Part shown: piece by piece, positions 18,801 to 26,890 of the stretch
Position numbering within the stretch: the first letter of the stretch is position 1
Layout: every line of letters starts with the position of its first letter
From: Bacteroidota bacterium
GTDB taxonomy: Bacteria; Bacteroidota; Bacteroidia; Chitinophagales; Saprospiraceae
DNA: 64,000 nt
Assembly: GCA_020160935.1 (NCBI GenBank)
Contig: JAIUPL010000001.1
Coordinates: 372,001 to 436,000, forward strand
Reading direction: 5' to 3'
Program-made: the position numbers and the translations under genes
Notes under the pieces: generated by a model
The model's input: the letters and a program-made list of their open reading frames with translations, nothing else
What the model was told of the DNA's origin: nothing
Databases searched by the model: none

Positions 18801-20560
18801 AAAAGACCTCCGATGACACTACCGGCGGACTAAATCCCGACGAGGAAGGCGGTGGCGGCAAAACAGCCAAAAACAACAATAAAAAATCGGGTGGCAAAAA
18901 TGATCCCAAAGGCAGAAATACACCTGATTCCAAGGATATTTCCGACAAATCAGCCGAAAGTGTACGGCCCGCTGAAGGCAGCGATGGAAAAACTGCCGGC
19001 GCTCCGGATAAAGCAGGTGACAAAAACAGCAAAGACAAAAATTCAAAGGAATCCAAAGAAGGGGGCGACAACAAGGCTAAAAGCAAAGACCGCCAGCCTT
19101 CCATGGCCGAGCGCATTGCACTGCGCCCGCTGATGCTGATCCGCAAAGGCCGATTTACCTACAGCGAAAATTTCAATACCGTGGTGCCTGGTTTCACACC
19201 CGATACCAAACTCATGGGCCTGAGCGAAGGTTTTGCTGCTCCGGGTTGGGCATTTGTAGCAGGTATTCAGCCGGGCACCGAATGGCTTGACAAGGCAGCC
19301 GAAAAAGGATGGATTACCCAGCGCCCCGAACTCAACCAGCAGGTGATGCGCAATTACACCCAGAATTTCGATGCAGGCCTCACCGTAGAGCCATTCCAGG
19401 ATTTCCGCATCGAACTGACGGCTAATAAACAGTATTCCCGCAATTCCACCGAACTGTTCAAGGACCAGAACTTCCTGCTTGATCCAAATGAGGTACAGTT
19501 CGAACACCGCGCCCAGCGCGATCTGGGTAGTTATACCGTGTCGTATTTCGCCATGAATACGCTGTTCAATAAAGATCTGAACGGTATTTTCACCAAGTAT
19601 GAAGATTATCGCAAAGTGATTTCACAACGGCTGGGTACCGATATTGGTGTGCTCGATCCGCACGAAACAGATGAAGGTTACGTAAAAGGTTATGGTAAAA
19701 TTCAGCAGCAGGTGCTGATTCCTGCATTTATTGCAGCGTACTCGGACGCCAATCCGCAAACAGTGGGCTTGAATATTTTCAAAACCCGCCCGGCTGTCAA
19801 CTGGAAACTGAACTACAACGGCCTTGCCAAAGTAGGTAATTTGAGCAAGGTGTTTTCGAGTGTGCAAATCTCGCACGGTTACAAGAGCACCCTGACGGTG
19901 AACTCCTACAACACCGATATTTTCTACGATCCGAACAATGCGTACACCATTGATCCGCTGAACTCCAACTATGTGGCGCGTTTTGAGATTCCACAGGTAG
20001 TCATTACTGAACAGTTGCAGCCGATGCTGGGTATCGACATCAAGTTGAAAAATGACATGACGTTTAAAACCGACCTGAAAAAAAGCAGGACGCTGGCAAT
20101 GTCGTTTATCGACTACCGCCTGGCCGAAACGCAATCGGAAAGTTATACCGTCGGGTTCGGTTACCGGATCAAGGATGTAAATATTCCGTTCCTGACGGGT
20201 AAAAAGGCAAAAAAAGCCAGCAGCAAGTCGAAAAAGAAACCGGCTCCCAAGCCTGATGCTTCTCCGACCCGCCCTGCTCCGGCAGCAGGAGGTTCGCAGC
20301 CGAATGATGTAAACATCAAGTTCGACTTCGAGGTGCGCGACGATATTACGATCAATCACCAACTCGACCAGTTGGTAGAGGCCATTCCGACACGTGGAGC
20401 ACGCACAATTAGTATCAACCCGTCGGTAGAATACGCACTGAATCGTCGACTGAAATTGCGTCTGTTTACGGACTACCGCAAAACGGTACCGAAGACATCG
20501 CAGTCATTCCCGATTACTACACTGAGTTCGGGTGTAACGGTGCAGTTCCAGTTGAATTAA
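12845..20560 (+). CDS. sprA: T9SS outer membrane translocon SprA
   Basis: A 2571-residue giant protein matching SprA (Sov in Porphyromonas) across its length. It forms the large outer membrane barrel through which T9SS cargo leaves the periplasm and is needed for gliding in motile species. Recognisable parts are a signal-like N-terminus, the early RLFGGTDVSIKPQGNINLTF region, internal GGDKGGTVYLDDFEGS, PLDVTIYPRERGPYNFD and VEVWLNELRLSGF. A charged Lys/Asp/Gly/Ser-rich stretch at about 1977-2087 and a second Lys/Pro-rich one at about 2453-2485 look like extracellular or periplasmic loop expansions. The ATG at 12845 is chosen over a TTG two codons upstream. It has type B cargo genes on both sides. 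Confidence 0.95.
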   Translation: MTKRNLLLAATSLLSVCVLYAFSYPEIARTQLLTIFFPEKNLPVAIDRFADVSAEPESAPPPAAVAPDTLPPLQERYDDFLQTGGSNPIDLKDPKAIDQQVEYDPTTGMYIITEKIGEDFYRAPTYMTFEEYVRWRDQKQQNEYFDRLQGVVSSDKKSSNGVVDPIAKFDIKNSLIDRLFGGTDVSIKPQGNINLTFGFDYQKIQNPILTLRQQRNGNFDFDMDINMNASGKIGEKLNLNFNYNTQATFDFDNQMKLNYDTKGFSEDEIVQNIQAGNVNMPLRSQLIKGAQNLFGIKTELKFGHLRTTLVASQQRSKQQSLTVQGGSQVQTFEKPIDEYDENRHFFLSHWNRDEFEPAMKCLPVPMSLFNVTRMEVWITNDKLATEQFRDIVAVTDLGEADTAKMVSDQYALTAPPYLDIKGKALPDNNNNSLYAQLTEGLNDDPTGRYNDKVIRRLTNELGLTQIRDFEKMSGRLLSPSEYTYNEQLGFLSINLNVQPDQVIGVAVEYTYNGTPHKIGEFSSDVPRTSSQDTLNTNVLFVKMLKSTTANIQYPIWDLMMKNVYAVGTANVDPNEFRFDIYYEDPGKGQKRFLGGEGNADIPASIRSKPLLQLFRLDTLNLQGDPGPDGIFDFVPGLTINLRSGRIMFPVLEPFGSYLEGKLSDAGASQAVVNKYVYRQLYDLTPFLAREYQQYNRFVLKGSYKSSTSSEISLGTFNLPQGSVRVTAGGQLLREGVDYQIDYNIGKVRILNDAILQSGQNVNVSFEDNTLFGFQSRTMLGARFDYELSKDINIGATYMNLFERPLTQKVNFGDDPINNKMYGLDFSISKDAPWLTKLVDKIPFIDTKEPSSITAQAEVAALQPGHNKAINQGGDKGGTVYLDDFEGSTANLPLSNPANSWVIASVPQGDLTEFPEGNDTTLALGANRAGLSWYIADPSARDQVDGTNPYTTQIQYQDIFPNRQLTPLEQSALRPLDVTIYPRERGPYNFDIPGGYMGKSAGLTTSGQLDQPGTRWAGFMRGLNTNDFEAANIEFVEFWVLNPYMEKNDNTNVSDDGSMFIDLGTISEDIMRDSRQFFENTLPTGPGTGATAPTPWGRVPVQTPVVNAFDNDPDKRVLQDIGLDGLNNEGERQYFADYVATIMASSLSPNAKQAIMDDVSNDDFVYFRDSRFEGVNPGLLARYRRFNNQEGNSPVNNTSNLNPSATNLPDMEDLDRNNSLNENESYYRYKIKFTSKDQNIPVTGEMYRGIDLDDPQMQELVTDTVVFRRNGEYYVWYRFKLPLDYAQRQQVGGIQDLRSVRFVRMLWKGFTEQTTFRFATLELGRNQWRRFKQALPQIDVPSGTVCDVGFSPIPFDINSVSIEENSARTPFNYTIPFGIQREQSVGAFPDILQNEQSLSMSVCSLGYCDARAVFKSLNLDLRQYENLKMFVHAEQQDETIFPFDSSDLTIFMRLGSDYVNNYYEYEVPLYPSQRLNIVNASPDSRQYKDEVWRPENSFDFPLELLTEVKKQRNASGTTDPIFVIPDPNNPRNKVKVVGNPNLGYVKGVMVGVRNVDPDKQQHCVEVWLNELRLSGFNERGGYAGLARVDMKLADFGNVSLAGNYTSIGWGSLEQKLIQRQREEVIQVDVSTNLELGKFLPEKSGLKIPFYAQYSNITRNPEYDPYDLDIKLKDKIRDEADPAKKEEIRTLAQDVTTIKGFNFTNVRKERKGGARKVPLPWNVENFSLTYAFNQQKRRTPFLVNDEQNRYKGALDWQYATGLKPITPFKKLIKNDKYLKFISEFNLNPIPNTYGFNSNMERLAGVTTYRFAGEDPLLNTYYNRRFTWDRNYDLGWDISKALRFNFDATARSLIDEPLEYNGDGSVVTKQQRRDSIITNILKLGRPKNYNHSASLNWTLPFKAIPMMDWVSMKATYTAGYTWTAQSLKLQYLDAGDYADIVNSRSLGNVIQNNNTRQINGDLNFEGLYNKSKYLQKINKPAKKTSSKDKKTSDDTTGGLNPDEEGGGGKTAKNNNKKSGGKNDPKGRNTPDSKDISDKSAESVRPAEGSDGKTAGAPDKAGDKNSKDKNSKESKEGGDNKAKSKDRQPSMAERIALRPLMLIRKGRFTYSENFNTVVPGFTPDTKLMGLSEGFAAPGWAFVAGIQPGTEWLDKAAEKGWITQRPELNQQVMRNYTQNFDAGLTVEPFQDFRIELTANKQYSRNSTELFKDQNFLLDPNEVQFEHRAQRDLGSYTVSYFAMNTLFNKDLNGIFTKYEDYRKVISQRLGTDIGVLDPHETDEGYVKGYGKIQQQVLIPAFIAAYSDANPQTVGLNIFKTRPAVNWKLNYNGLAKVGNLSKVFSSVQISHGYKSTLTVNSYNTDIFYDPNNAYTIDPLNSNYVARFEIPQVVITEQLQPMLGIDIKLKNDMTFKTDLKKSRTLAMSFIDYRLAETQSESYTVGFGYRIKDVNIPFLTGKKAKKASSKSKKKPAPKPDASPTRPAPAAGGSQPNDVNIKFDFEVRDDITINHQLDQLVEAIPTRGARTISINPSVEYALNRRLKLRLFTDYRKTVPKTSQSFPITTLSSGVTVQFQLN

Positions 20561-20625
20561 TGAGTGGGCCCATCCAAGCAGGTTGGGAAAATGGATGAAA
20601 TAGATTATTTCGGGTTTTAACTGAT

Positions 20626-20667
20626 TTTTTGCGGATTTTCGACCATCATTCTATGAAAAATCCGCAT
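20626..20667. repeat. Small hairpin after sprA
   Basis: GCGGATTTT pairs with AAAATCCGC across an 18-base loop. Its sequence resembles the repeat units of site o. It could help end sprA transcription, but no U run follows. Confidence 0.5.
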
Positions 20668-20754
20668 GTACACGCTACGCTTTGTGTTCCTTGTGTACTC
20701 CGTGGTTTATTTTAAACTACATGAGTCACGGAGCACACAAAGCGCAGCGTGTAC
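20668..20754. repeat. Hairpin element (site d)
   Basis: 20668-20687 pairs with 20735-20754 (19 of 20), with an inner CTCCGTG/CACGGAG stem. It contains GTACACGCTACGC, related to the GTACGCTAC word of sites a and c. It ends 12 bases before the stop of the convergent gene at 20767. Confidence 0.85.
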
Positions 20755-20766
20755 TTGTGTTCGGCT

Positions 20767-23058
20767 CTATCGCACCAATACCACGGCCCCATTAACCCTT
20801 TTCCACTCCACAGGCCGTTGCACGGGCGCCAATTGTAATTGTGCATCAAAAAGATACACCCCGGGTGGCAATTCCCGCCCGCTGAGTTGCCCGTCCCAAC
20901 CCCGAGCCGGATCATGGCTTTCGAACAGCAGATTCCCCCAACGGTCGTATATGCGCAGCATACCCGCCAAAACCGGACAGCCTGCATGCAAGCGAAAAAT
21001 ATCTCCACCTCGCACACTTCCTGGTGCAAATGCATTGGGCGCATACACCTGACATTCACTGCAATCAGCAGCATGTACCACAATGGAGTCGGAAAAAGCG
21101 CAATTGCCGGCACTCATGCGCAGGATGTAAAGTCCTGGCGACGCAATGTCAATTTGTAGCCCCGTATCGCCAGTGCTCCAGCGCAAATCGTAGCCAAGAG
21201 CAGCAGGGGGGGCAGAGAGCCGGATAGTTGCATCGGGGCAAATCAAGGTATCTGACCCCAGTTCGATAATGGCCGCATTTAAAAGCGACACGTCAATAGC
21301 GTCGACAGCACTACAAACATCCGTAACGGTCACTTCATAGACGCCGGGATTAAAAACGGGCAATTGCGACTCGGTTGCACCTGTGCTCCAGATAAATTCG
21401 GCGCCGGCAATTTGTCCAGCCTGCAACAGCAAGGTGTCCCCCGGACACAGGGTAGTATCTGGCCCCAGAGATATAGGCGGCGGTGGCACAATCGTTATTG
21501 TTTGCCATGCCGTGTCGCGGCACCCTGCCAGGTTGAAAACATGTCGTGCAGAATAGGTGCCTGATTGGCTGTAGCGCACATTTTCAACCGATGCCCCGCT
21601 GGCTCGAAGCGGAATACCTCCTTCGAAGAACCATTCAGAAGTGCCAAAAACAGGGTCGTCTATTCCTGCATTTCTTTTAAAATTTACGGTATTTCCAGCA
21701 CATATGACGGTGTCACTTACCTGAAAATCAGCATTGGAAGCACTGACTTCCACACAATTGCTTTCGGACTCCAGCGCGAGGGCAGTACTGATAAGTGTTT
21801 CATTTTGCAGGCACGTGGCGGGCGTACTTTGCCAGAAAATTGTCTCCGGAGCCAGCAAGGTGTCGTCTAATTCCAAATGACAAAGTGCAGGAAAAAAACA
21901 GCCTTCAAAGGTTGATCCGTCGGTACCTGACCGCGCCATGAAAAAATGACTGGCACTGATATTGGCAACACGGGCATATCCGGTTGTCGGTGCACTGGCG
22001 GCCATTTGTGCAAAAGGCCCGGCGAAGTAAACCTCTTCCTGCAAAAAATTACCTTGCAGATCGAATGCCAGTGCCGCTTTTTCACCACCGCTGGTATAAA
22101 ATATGGCAAATAATCGGGATTCATCGGCCGAAGCAGCCAGTTCCTGACCCATGATATTGGGCAAAAAAGGAGTAGTGCCCAACCCGGCAGACTTAAACCA
22201 CAGCCAGTTCAACTGAGCATCCATTACTCCAAGGCCTGTCCATGTAACATCGCTGGCGCTGCATCTGAACGCAATGTTTCCGTTGGAAAGCGGAACAAGG
22301 GCTGCCAGATGAACCACAGGGAAATAGGCCACCTGCAATACTTCGCCACTTGCAGCGATGCGAAAAAGGATCGTGTGTACAGGCCCGATGAGGGTTCCAC
22401 CAATAATTTTCGATACCGACAAGGCCAGTACAATATTGCCATTGGCACAGGTAACGATGGATTCTACCGTGTAGTAATCCATATCGCCCGCTTCGAGCCA
22501 TTGTTCCCAAATTACCTGACCACTGTTGCTGACTTTTCCCAAAAAAACCTTCCGCACGCCTTTGCCATTGGCAGCGTAATAGACATTGCCAGCATCGGCA
22601 CATACCTTGCTGTTGCGCCAGAGGCAGGAAGCGTATTTTGCCCATTGAGGTGTTCCGTCGAGGCTGGTTTTGAATAAAATACCGGCCGTTTCGTTTGTGT
22701 TTTGCTCTTTTGAAGCAGCAATGATGAGTCCGGCATCCCGGGTAGTTCGGATACTGGTGGCTTTCGGGAAATAGAAATTGGGGTCGGCAGCCGTGTATGT
22801 TTTGCTCCACAGCAAGTTGCCGGCCGCGTCAGCCTGCATGATGAAGCTGCGCGGTCCGCCATTTTGCACAGAACCGGTTACAAAATAGCCTTGAGACGTA
22901 TCGGAACAAATATCATGCGGGATAATAAAACCGCCATTGGCCTGGGTAAACTGTTTCTGAAATCCCTGGCCGAATGTGGCCTGAAAGCATAACGGGAACA
23001 TCAGCAGGAAGAGCGCCGAAAACCTGTAAAAGGATGAAATATGTGAATGAATAGTCAC
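20767..23058 (-). CDS. Large secreted protein with PKD-like domain and T9SS type B sorting domain
   Basis: 763 residues. A signal peptide ends near ATFGQ. Residues about 30-390 have repeated strands such as GGFIIPHDICSDTSQGYFVTGS and AGLIIAASKEQ, typical of a beta-propeller. At about 445-530 a PKD-like domain starts at VICAGNTVNFKRNAG. Two Ig-like segments follow (SLGPDTTLCPGDTLLLQAG and ELGSDTLICPDATIRLSAP). The C-terminal 90 residues (VYAPNAFAPGSVRGGD, LRIYDRWGNLLFESHD) are a type B T9SS signal. It is convergent with sprA and is most likely cargo for it. Confidence 0.87.
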   Translation of the reverse strand: MTIHSHISSFYRFSALFLLMFPLCFQATFGQGFQKQFTQANGGFIIPHDICSDTSQGYFVTGSVQNGGPRSFIMQADAAGNLLWSKTYTAADPNFYFPKATSIRTTRDAGLIIAASKEQNTNETAGILFKTSLDGTPQWAKYASCLWRNSKVCADAGNVYYAANGKGVRKVFLGKVSNSGQVIWEQWLEAGDMDYYTVESIVTCANGNIVLALSVSKIIGGTLIGPVHTILFRIAASGEVLQVAYFPVVHLAALVPLSNGNIAFRCSASDVTWTGLGVMDAQLNWLWFKSAGLGTTPFLPNIMGQELAASADESRLFAIFYTSGGEKAALAFDLQGNFLQEEVYFAGPFAQMAASAPTTGYARVANISASHFFMARSGTDGSTFEGCFFPALCHLELDDTLLAPETIFWQSTPATCLQNETLISTALALESESNCVEVSASNADFQVSDTVICAGNTVNFKRNAGIDDPVFGTSEWFFEGGIPLRASGASVENVRYSQSGTYSARHVFNLAGCRDTAWQTITIVPPPPISLGPDTTLCPGDTLLLQAGQIAGAEFIWSTGATESQLPVFNPGVYEVTVTDVCSAVDAIDVSLLNAAIIELGSDTLICPDATIRLSAPPAALGYDLRWSTGDTGLQIDIASPGLYILRMSAGNCAFSDSIVVHAADCSECQVYAPNAFAPGSVRGGDIFRLHAGCPVLAGMLRIYDRWGNLLFESHDPARGWDGQLSGRELPPGVYLFDAQLQLAPVQRPVEWKRVNGAVVLVR

Positions 23059-23121
23059 TTCACCAAACGATTTAACGCCCCTAAAGTATTCTTTTTCGCT
23101 CTTTTCTGGGGATGTTCGTTT

Positions 23122-23129
23122 TACCTTTG
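23122..23129 (+). promoter_or_regulatory. -7 promoter element for the polyprenyl synthase gene
   Basis: TACCTTTG matches TAnnTTTG, 18 bases before the ATG at 23148. Confidence 0.55.
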
Positions 23130-23147
23130 CGGCCTATCACAAGAAAA

Positions 23148-24125
23148 ATGCACACATTATCCGAGCTCCTCGAAGCCTTGCAGGTATTTGCAGCGGAAAA
23201 TCCGTTTCCAGGTCAACCGGCCGAATTGTATCAGCCATGCGATTATATGCTGACGCTGGGTGGTAAACGCCTGCGGCCGGCAATTTTGTTGATGGGATAT
23301 GAAATATACCGCGATGATGTGGAAAAAGCGCTTCCGGCGGCATGGGCCGTGGAATTGTTTCACAATTTCACCCTGATGCACGATGACATCATGGATGCTG
23401 CTCCGCTTCGGCGCGGACAGGCCACGGTGCACACGCGCTGGAACACCACGACTGCCATTCTCAGTGGCGATGTAATGTTGATACGCGCTTACCAGATGCT
23501 ACATGCTACGGGCCAGACAGACAGGTTGCCGGCACTCCTGCAAACATTCAACCAGGTAGCCACCGAAGTATGCGAGGGGCAGCAAATGGATGTCAATTTC
23601 GAAACAAGGGCCGATGTCAGCATTCCCGAATACATCAAAATGATCGAACTGAAAACGGCTGTTTTGCTGGGCGGCGCATTAAAAATGGGCGCAATTTGTG
23701 CCCAGGCACCAGATACCGATGCAGAACACCTGTATCATTTTGGTCGACTGGCAGGCATTGCATTTCAAATTCAGGACGATCTGCTGGATACCTACGGCGA
23801 TCCGGCGAAATTTGGCAAACAGGTAGGCGGCGATATTTTGCAAAATAAAAAAACGCTGCTCGTCCTCAAAACGCTGGAAACTGCTCCCGAAGCCGATTGT
23901 AATGAATTGCTGTCGTGGATGCAAACAGGCGCTGAACAAGGGGATGAAAAAGTAGAGGCTGTTCGCGCAATTTTTAACCGCAACAACATTCCTCAACTCA
24001 TCGCCCTTGAAAAAGAAAAATATCAGGATGAGGCATTCCAACATCTGGCCTCCATACAGGCGCCGGATGACAGAAAAAGCGTACTCCGAAAAATGATTGA
24101 AGATTTATTGGAACGAGAACGCTGA
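23148..24125 (+). CDS. Polyprenyl diphosphate synthase (short-chain type)
   Basis: 325 residues. It condenses isopentenyl diphosphate with allylic diphosphates for isoprenoid synthesis. Family motifs are GGKRLRP (39-45), the first aspartate-rich motif DDIMD (79-83) followed by PLRRG, and the second FQIQDDLLDTYGDPAKFGKQ. An aromatic residue (Phe74) lies five positions before the first motif, as in enzymes with C15-C20 products, but the chain length cannot be set from this alone. The ATG at 23148 fits the family start. The TGA stop is directly followed by the hairpin of site e. Confidence 0.9.
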   Translation: MHTLSELLEALQVFAAENPFPGQPAELYQPCDYMLTLGGKRLRPAILLMGYEIYRDDVEKALPAAWAVELFHNFTLMHDDIMDAAPLRRGQATVHTRWNTTTAILSGDVMLIRAYQMLHATGQTDRLPALLQTFNQVATEVCEGQQMDVNFETRADVSIPEYIKMIELKTAVLLGGALKMGAICAQAPDTDAEHLYHFGRLAGIAFQIQDDLLDTYGDPAKFGKQVGGDILQNKKTLLVLKTLETAPEADCNELLSWMQTGAEQGDEKVEAVRAIFNRNNIPQLIALEKEKYQDEAFQHLASIQAPDDRKSVLRKMIEDLLERER

Positions 24126-24330
24126 GTTGGGGGTTGATAAAGGTTGATGAGGGTTGATAAGAGTTGATGAGGGTTGATATTCAGCCACTCTATTAAGGTA
24201 GAATTTCTCTTCATTGAGCCGCTGAATATCAACCCTCATCAACCCTCATCAACCTTTATCAACCCCATCAACCTCATCAACCCTCATCAACCTCATCAAC
24301 CCCATCAACCTCACCAACCTTTCGCATTAC
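24126..24330. repeat. Hairpin element (site e), decamer arms, family 2
   Basis: Begins at the base after the synthase stop. The arms are tandem GGTTGATGAG-type decamers on the left and the complement on the right, where more units are present. The 65-base core at 24171-24235 starts GGGTTGATATTCAGCCACTC and ends TGAATATCAACCC. It aligns without gaps to the cores of sites f and p. It fills most of the gap before serC. Confidence 0.95.
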
Positions 24331-24346
24331 TCATAAACGAATATTA

Positions 24347-25423
24347 ATGAAAAAACACAATTTCTCTGCCGGGCCGGCCATTCTTCCTGCGCCGGTTCTG
24401 AAAGAAGCCGGCAAAGCCGCGGCCAATTATCAGGGAATGGGACTGAGTTTGCTCGAACTTTCGCACCGTGGCCCTGAGTTCACAGCCATTATTGAAGAAG
24501 CCAATGCGCTGATGAAAGAAATTATTGGCCTGCCCGACGACTACCATGTATTGTGGTTGTCAGGAGGCGCCAGTACACAGTTTTTTATGGCGCCGATGAA
24601 TTTGCTCAATTCCGACGAAACGGCTGCTTATGTAGACTCCGGCACCTGGGCTAACAAAGCCATCAAGGAAGCCAAACATTTTGGGAATGTAGCAGTTCTG
24701 GCCTCCTCCAAAGAGCAGAACTATACTTTTATTCCGAAAGGTTATAAAATTCCCAAAGACGCAAAGTACCTGCATCTGACAAGCAATAACACCATTTTCG
24801 GTACGCAACTGCACAAGTTTCCGAAATCGCCAGCACCGCTGGTATGTGATATGTCATCCGACTTTTTGAGCCGCCCGTTCGATCCGAAACCTTTTGGGCT
24901 TATCTATGCAGGTGCACAAAAAAATCTTGGGCCTGCCGGCACCACGGTAGTTATCGTACGTGAAGACATGCTGGGCTCCGTTCAGCGCCAACTGCCATCG
25001 ATGGTCGATTACCGCACATTTGTAAAGGAAAACTCGCTATACAATACCCCGCCGGTATTTCCAATCTACGTCAGCCTGCTTACCCTTCGCTGGATCAAAA
25101 AGAATGGAGGCTTGAAAGGTATGCAGCGCCGAAACAAAGCCAAAGCAGCGATTTTGTATCAGGAAATCGATCGCAACCCGCTGTTCAAAGGCACGACGGC
25201 TGTGGAAGACCGCTCTCTGATGAACGTGTGCTTCGTGATGGAAGAAAAATACGCAGCCCTGGAAAAAGAATTCCTGAAAGAAACGGAAGCCAATGGTATG
25301 GTGGGCCTCAAAGGCCACCGTTCGGTCGGTGGATTCCGCGCCAGCATTTACAATGCCATGCCTAAATCCAGCGTGCAGGCACTGGTTGATTTGATGGCGG
25401 ATTTTGCCAGAAGAAAAGCCTGA
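24347..25423 (+). CDS. serC: Phosphoserine aminotransferase
   Basis: A 358-residue PLP enzyme of normal length. It converts 3-phosphohydroxypyruvate and glutamate to phosphoserine in serine synthesis. It opens NFSAGPAILPAPVL; the PLP lysine is Lys192 in YAGAQKNLGPAG; SGGASTQF and the terminal GHRSVGGFRASIYNA are also typical. serA is not adjacent, unlike in many Bacteroidota. The gene is enclosed by two copies of the same family 2 hairpin (sites e and f), in opposite orientation. Confidence 0.95.
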   Translation: MKKHNFSAGPAILPAPVLKEAGKAAANYQGMGLSLLELSHRGPEFTAIIEEANALMKEIIGLPDDYHVLWLSGGASTQFFMAPMNLLNSDETAAYVDSGTWANKAIKEAKHFGNVAVLASSKEQNYTFIPKGYKIPKDAKYLHLTSNNTIFGTQLHKFPKSPAPLVCDMSSDFLSRPFDPKPFGLIYAGAQKNLGPAGTTVVIVREDMLGSVQRQLPSMVDYRTFVKENSLYNTPPVFPIYVSLLTLRWIKKNGGLKGMQRRNKAKAAILYQEIDRNPLFKGTTAVEDRSLMNVCFVMEEKYAALEKEFLKETEANGMVGLKGHRSVGGFRASIYNAMPKSSVQALVDLMADFARRKA

Positions 25424-25558
25424 TAAGAGGTTGATGAGGGTTGATAAAGGTTGATGAGGGTTGATATTCATCGGCTCGATGAAGAAAAAATGGCCCTTGC
25501 TCGAGTCGATGAATATCAACCCTCATCAACCTTTATCAACTCTTATCAACCCTCATCA
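25421..25558. repeat. Hairpin element (site f), family 2, inverted orientation
   Basis: Fills the whole gap from the serC stop codon to the start codon of the next gene. The arms are GGTTGATGAG-type decamers. The reverse complement of 25458-25522 aligns without gaps over 65 bases with the cores of sites e and p, including the loop words TTTTTTCTTCATCGAG. Confidence 0.95.
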
Positions 25559-26292
25559 TGAAAAAATACCGCGCAACCATACACGCCCACGGCCTCGAAC
25601 TGCCTGTGGATATCACGCTGGAGCACCGGCGCGATACCCGCTTTGGGGTGAGGGGGCAGCGGGTGTCACTTCGTATGCCGGCCGGCGCGAGCCATGACGA
25701 GGTTCGCCGGCAACTGACAGCGCTGGAAGAGTGGGTTTGTAAGGTTTTTGAAGACAAACCTGTTCTAAAAGACGCATTTAACGAAAAAGAATACCACACG
25801 GGCGATGTGCTGGAAGTGGGTGGCCGCGCGTACCTGCTCCATTTGAGCCTGGAAGACCGGGCTACCCATACAGCCAAACTGGAGGGCAATACCATTCGCC
25901 TGCAACTCAGCAACCGAGCCAACCCGGTACAGCGCACCAAAGCCATCAAAACACTGATGAGCAGGGTGGTAGCCACGGATTTTTATCCCGAAATTAGGAA
26001 AAGGGTGCTCGATATGAACGACCAGACATTTCGCCAGCATATTCAAAGTGTCAACCTCAAGTACAACCACAGCAACTGGGGAAGTTGTTCGGCGCGCAAC
26101 AATGTCAATTTATCTACCCGCCTGCTTTTTGCACCCAAAGACGTGCAGGACTACGTTATTTTGCATGAACTGGCGCACCTGGTCGAACTCAATCACTCCG
26201 ACCGGTTCTGGGCGCTGGTAGCCCAACACATGCCCGATTACAAAACAAAAGAACGCTGGCTCAAAAAGAACCGGAACCTTTGCGACTTTTAA
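25558..26292 (+). CDS. YgjP-like (SprT/M48-type) metallopeptidase
   Basis: 244 residues. An N-terminal beta domain (about 1-110) precedes the zinc site HELAHLVELNHSDRFW, with His203, Glu204 and His207. Upstream stands the family motif YNHSNWGSCSARNNVNLSTRL. Such YgjP/DUF45 proteins are predicted zinc peptidases with few known substrates. No signal peptide is seen. The ATG start directly abuts the right arm of site f, so the repeat forms its 5' untranslated region. A globin gene follows nine bases after the end. Confidence 0.88.
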   Translation: MKKYRATIHAHGLELPVDITLEHRRDTRFGVRGQRVSLRMPAGASHDEVRRQLTALEEWVCKVFEDKPVLKDAFNEKEYHTGDVLEVGGRAYLLHLSLEDRATHTAKLEGNTIRLQLSNRANPVQRTKAIKTLMSRVVATDFYPEIRKRVLDMNDQTFRQHIQSVNLKYNHSNWGSCSARNNVNLSTRLLFAPKDVQDYVILHELAHLVELNHSDRFWALVAQHMPDYKTKERWLKKNRNLCDF

Positions 26293-26300
26293 TAAACAGT

Positions 26301-26687
26301 ATGAAACACGACATCGAGAATGCTGCAGATATTAAAAACCTGATCGACCGGTTTTATGAAAAGGTGCGCGCCGACGAGGTGATTGGGTACATTTTCAACG
26401 ACGTTGCAAAAGTCGACTGGACGCAGCACTTGCCCATTATGTATGCTTTCTGGGAATTTTTGCTGCTCGATACCCCCGATGCCTACAAGGGCAACCCCAT
26501 TCAAAAACATTTCGACCTGCACGCACAGCATCCGCTGAAAGCAGCCCACTTCGAACGCTGGCTGCAATTGTTCCAGGAAACTGTAGACGAATTATTCGAA
26601 GGGCCTAAAGCGGCCGATGCAAAATTCAGGGCATTTGCCATCTCTGAAACCTGGAAACCCAAATTTGACGGGCCATTTGCACGGTAA
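26301..26687 (+). CDS. Group III truncated haemoglobin
   Basis: 128 residues. The group III hallmarks are the N-terminal DRFYEKVRADEVIGYIFN, the YAFWEFLLLDTPDAYKGNP segment, and HFERWLQLF with proximal haem ligand His83. These globins bind O2 or NO in the cytosol; roles in NO detoxification are proposed for relatives. The ATG at 26301 lies just after the upstream stop, so it is probably co-transcribed with the metallopeptidase gene. Confidence 0.9.
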   Translation: MKHDIENAADIKNLIDRFYEKVRADEVIGYIFNDVAKVDWTQHLPIMYAFWEFLLLDTPDAYKGNPIQKHFDLHAQHPLKAAHFERWLQLFQETVDELFEGPKAADAKFRAFAISETWKPKFDGPFAR

Positions 26688-26790
26688 AATATCCTTCCGG
26701 CCTACTCACTGTTTTTTTGTTTTTTTAACAACGCAAACGTTTTCGTAAACAGTAAAACGTATAAAACCCATGCTTTTTGCAAGGGAGCGC

Positions 26791-26798
26791 TATCTTTG
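26791..26798 (+). promoter_or_regulatory. -7 promoter element for pckA
   Basis: TATCTTTG matches TAnnTTTG. The ATG at 26891 leaves a leader of about 85 bases. Confidence 0.55.
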
Positions 26799-26890
26799 CG
26801 CCGCATTTCACGTACCACCACCACCTTTCCTTTTTGCGTGATGCGCCCGTTCTTTTATTTGCCTTAACCAATTTTCTAAAAACTGAATTC

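Noticed and set aside
18774-19104. Frameshift or foreign insertion in sprA
   Set aside because: The frame is open throughout and both flanks are normal SprA sequence; it reads as an in-frame low-complexity loop.
24126-24330. Tandem decamers as a possible CRISPR array
   Set aside because: The units are contiguous 9-10-mers without spacers, arranged as opposing arms, and there are no cas genes.
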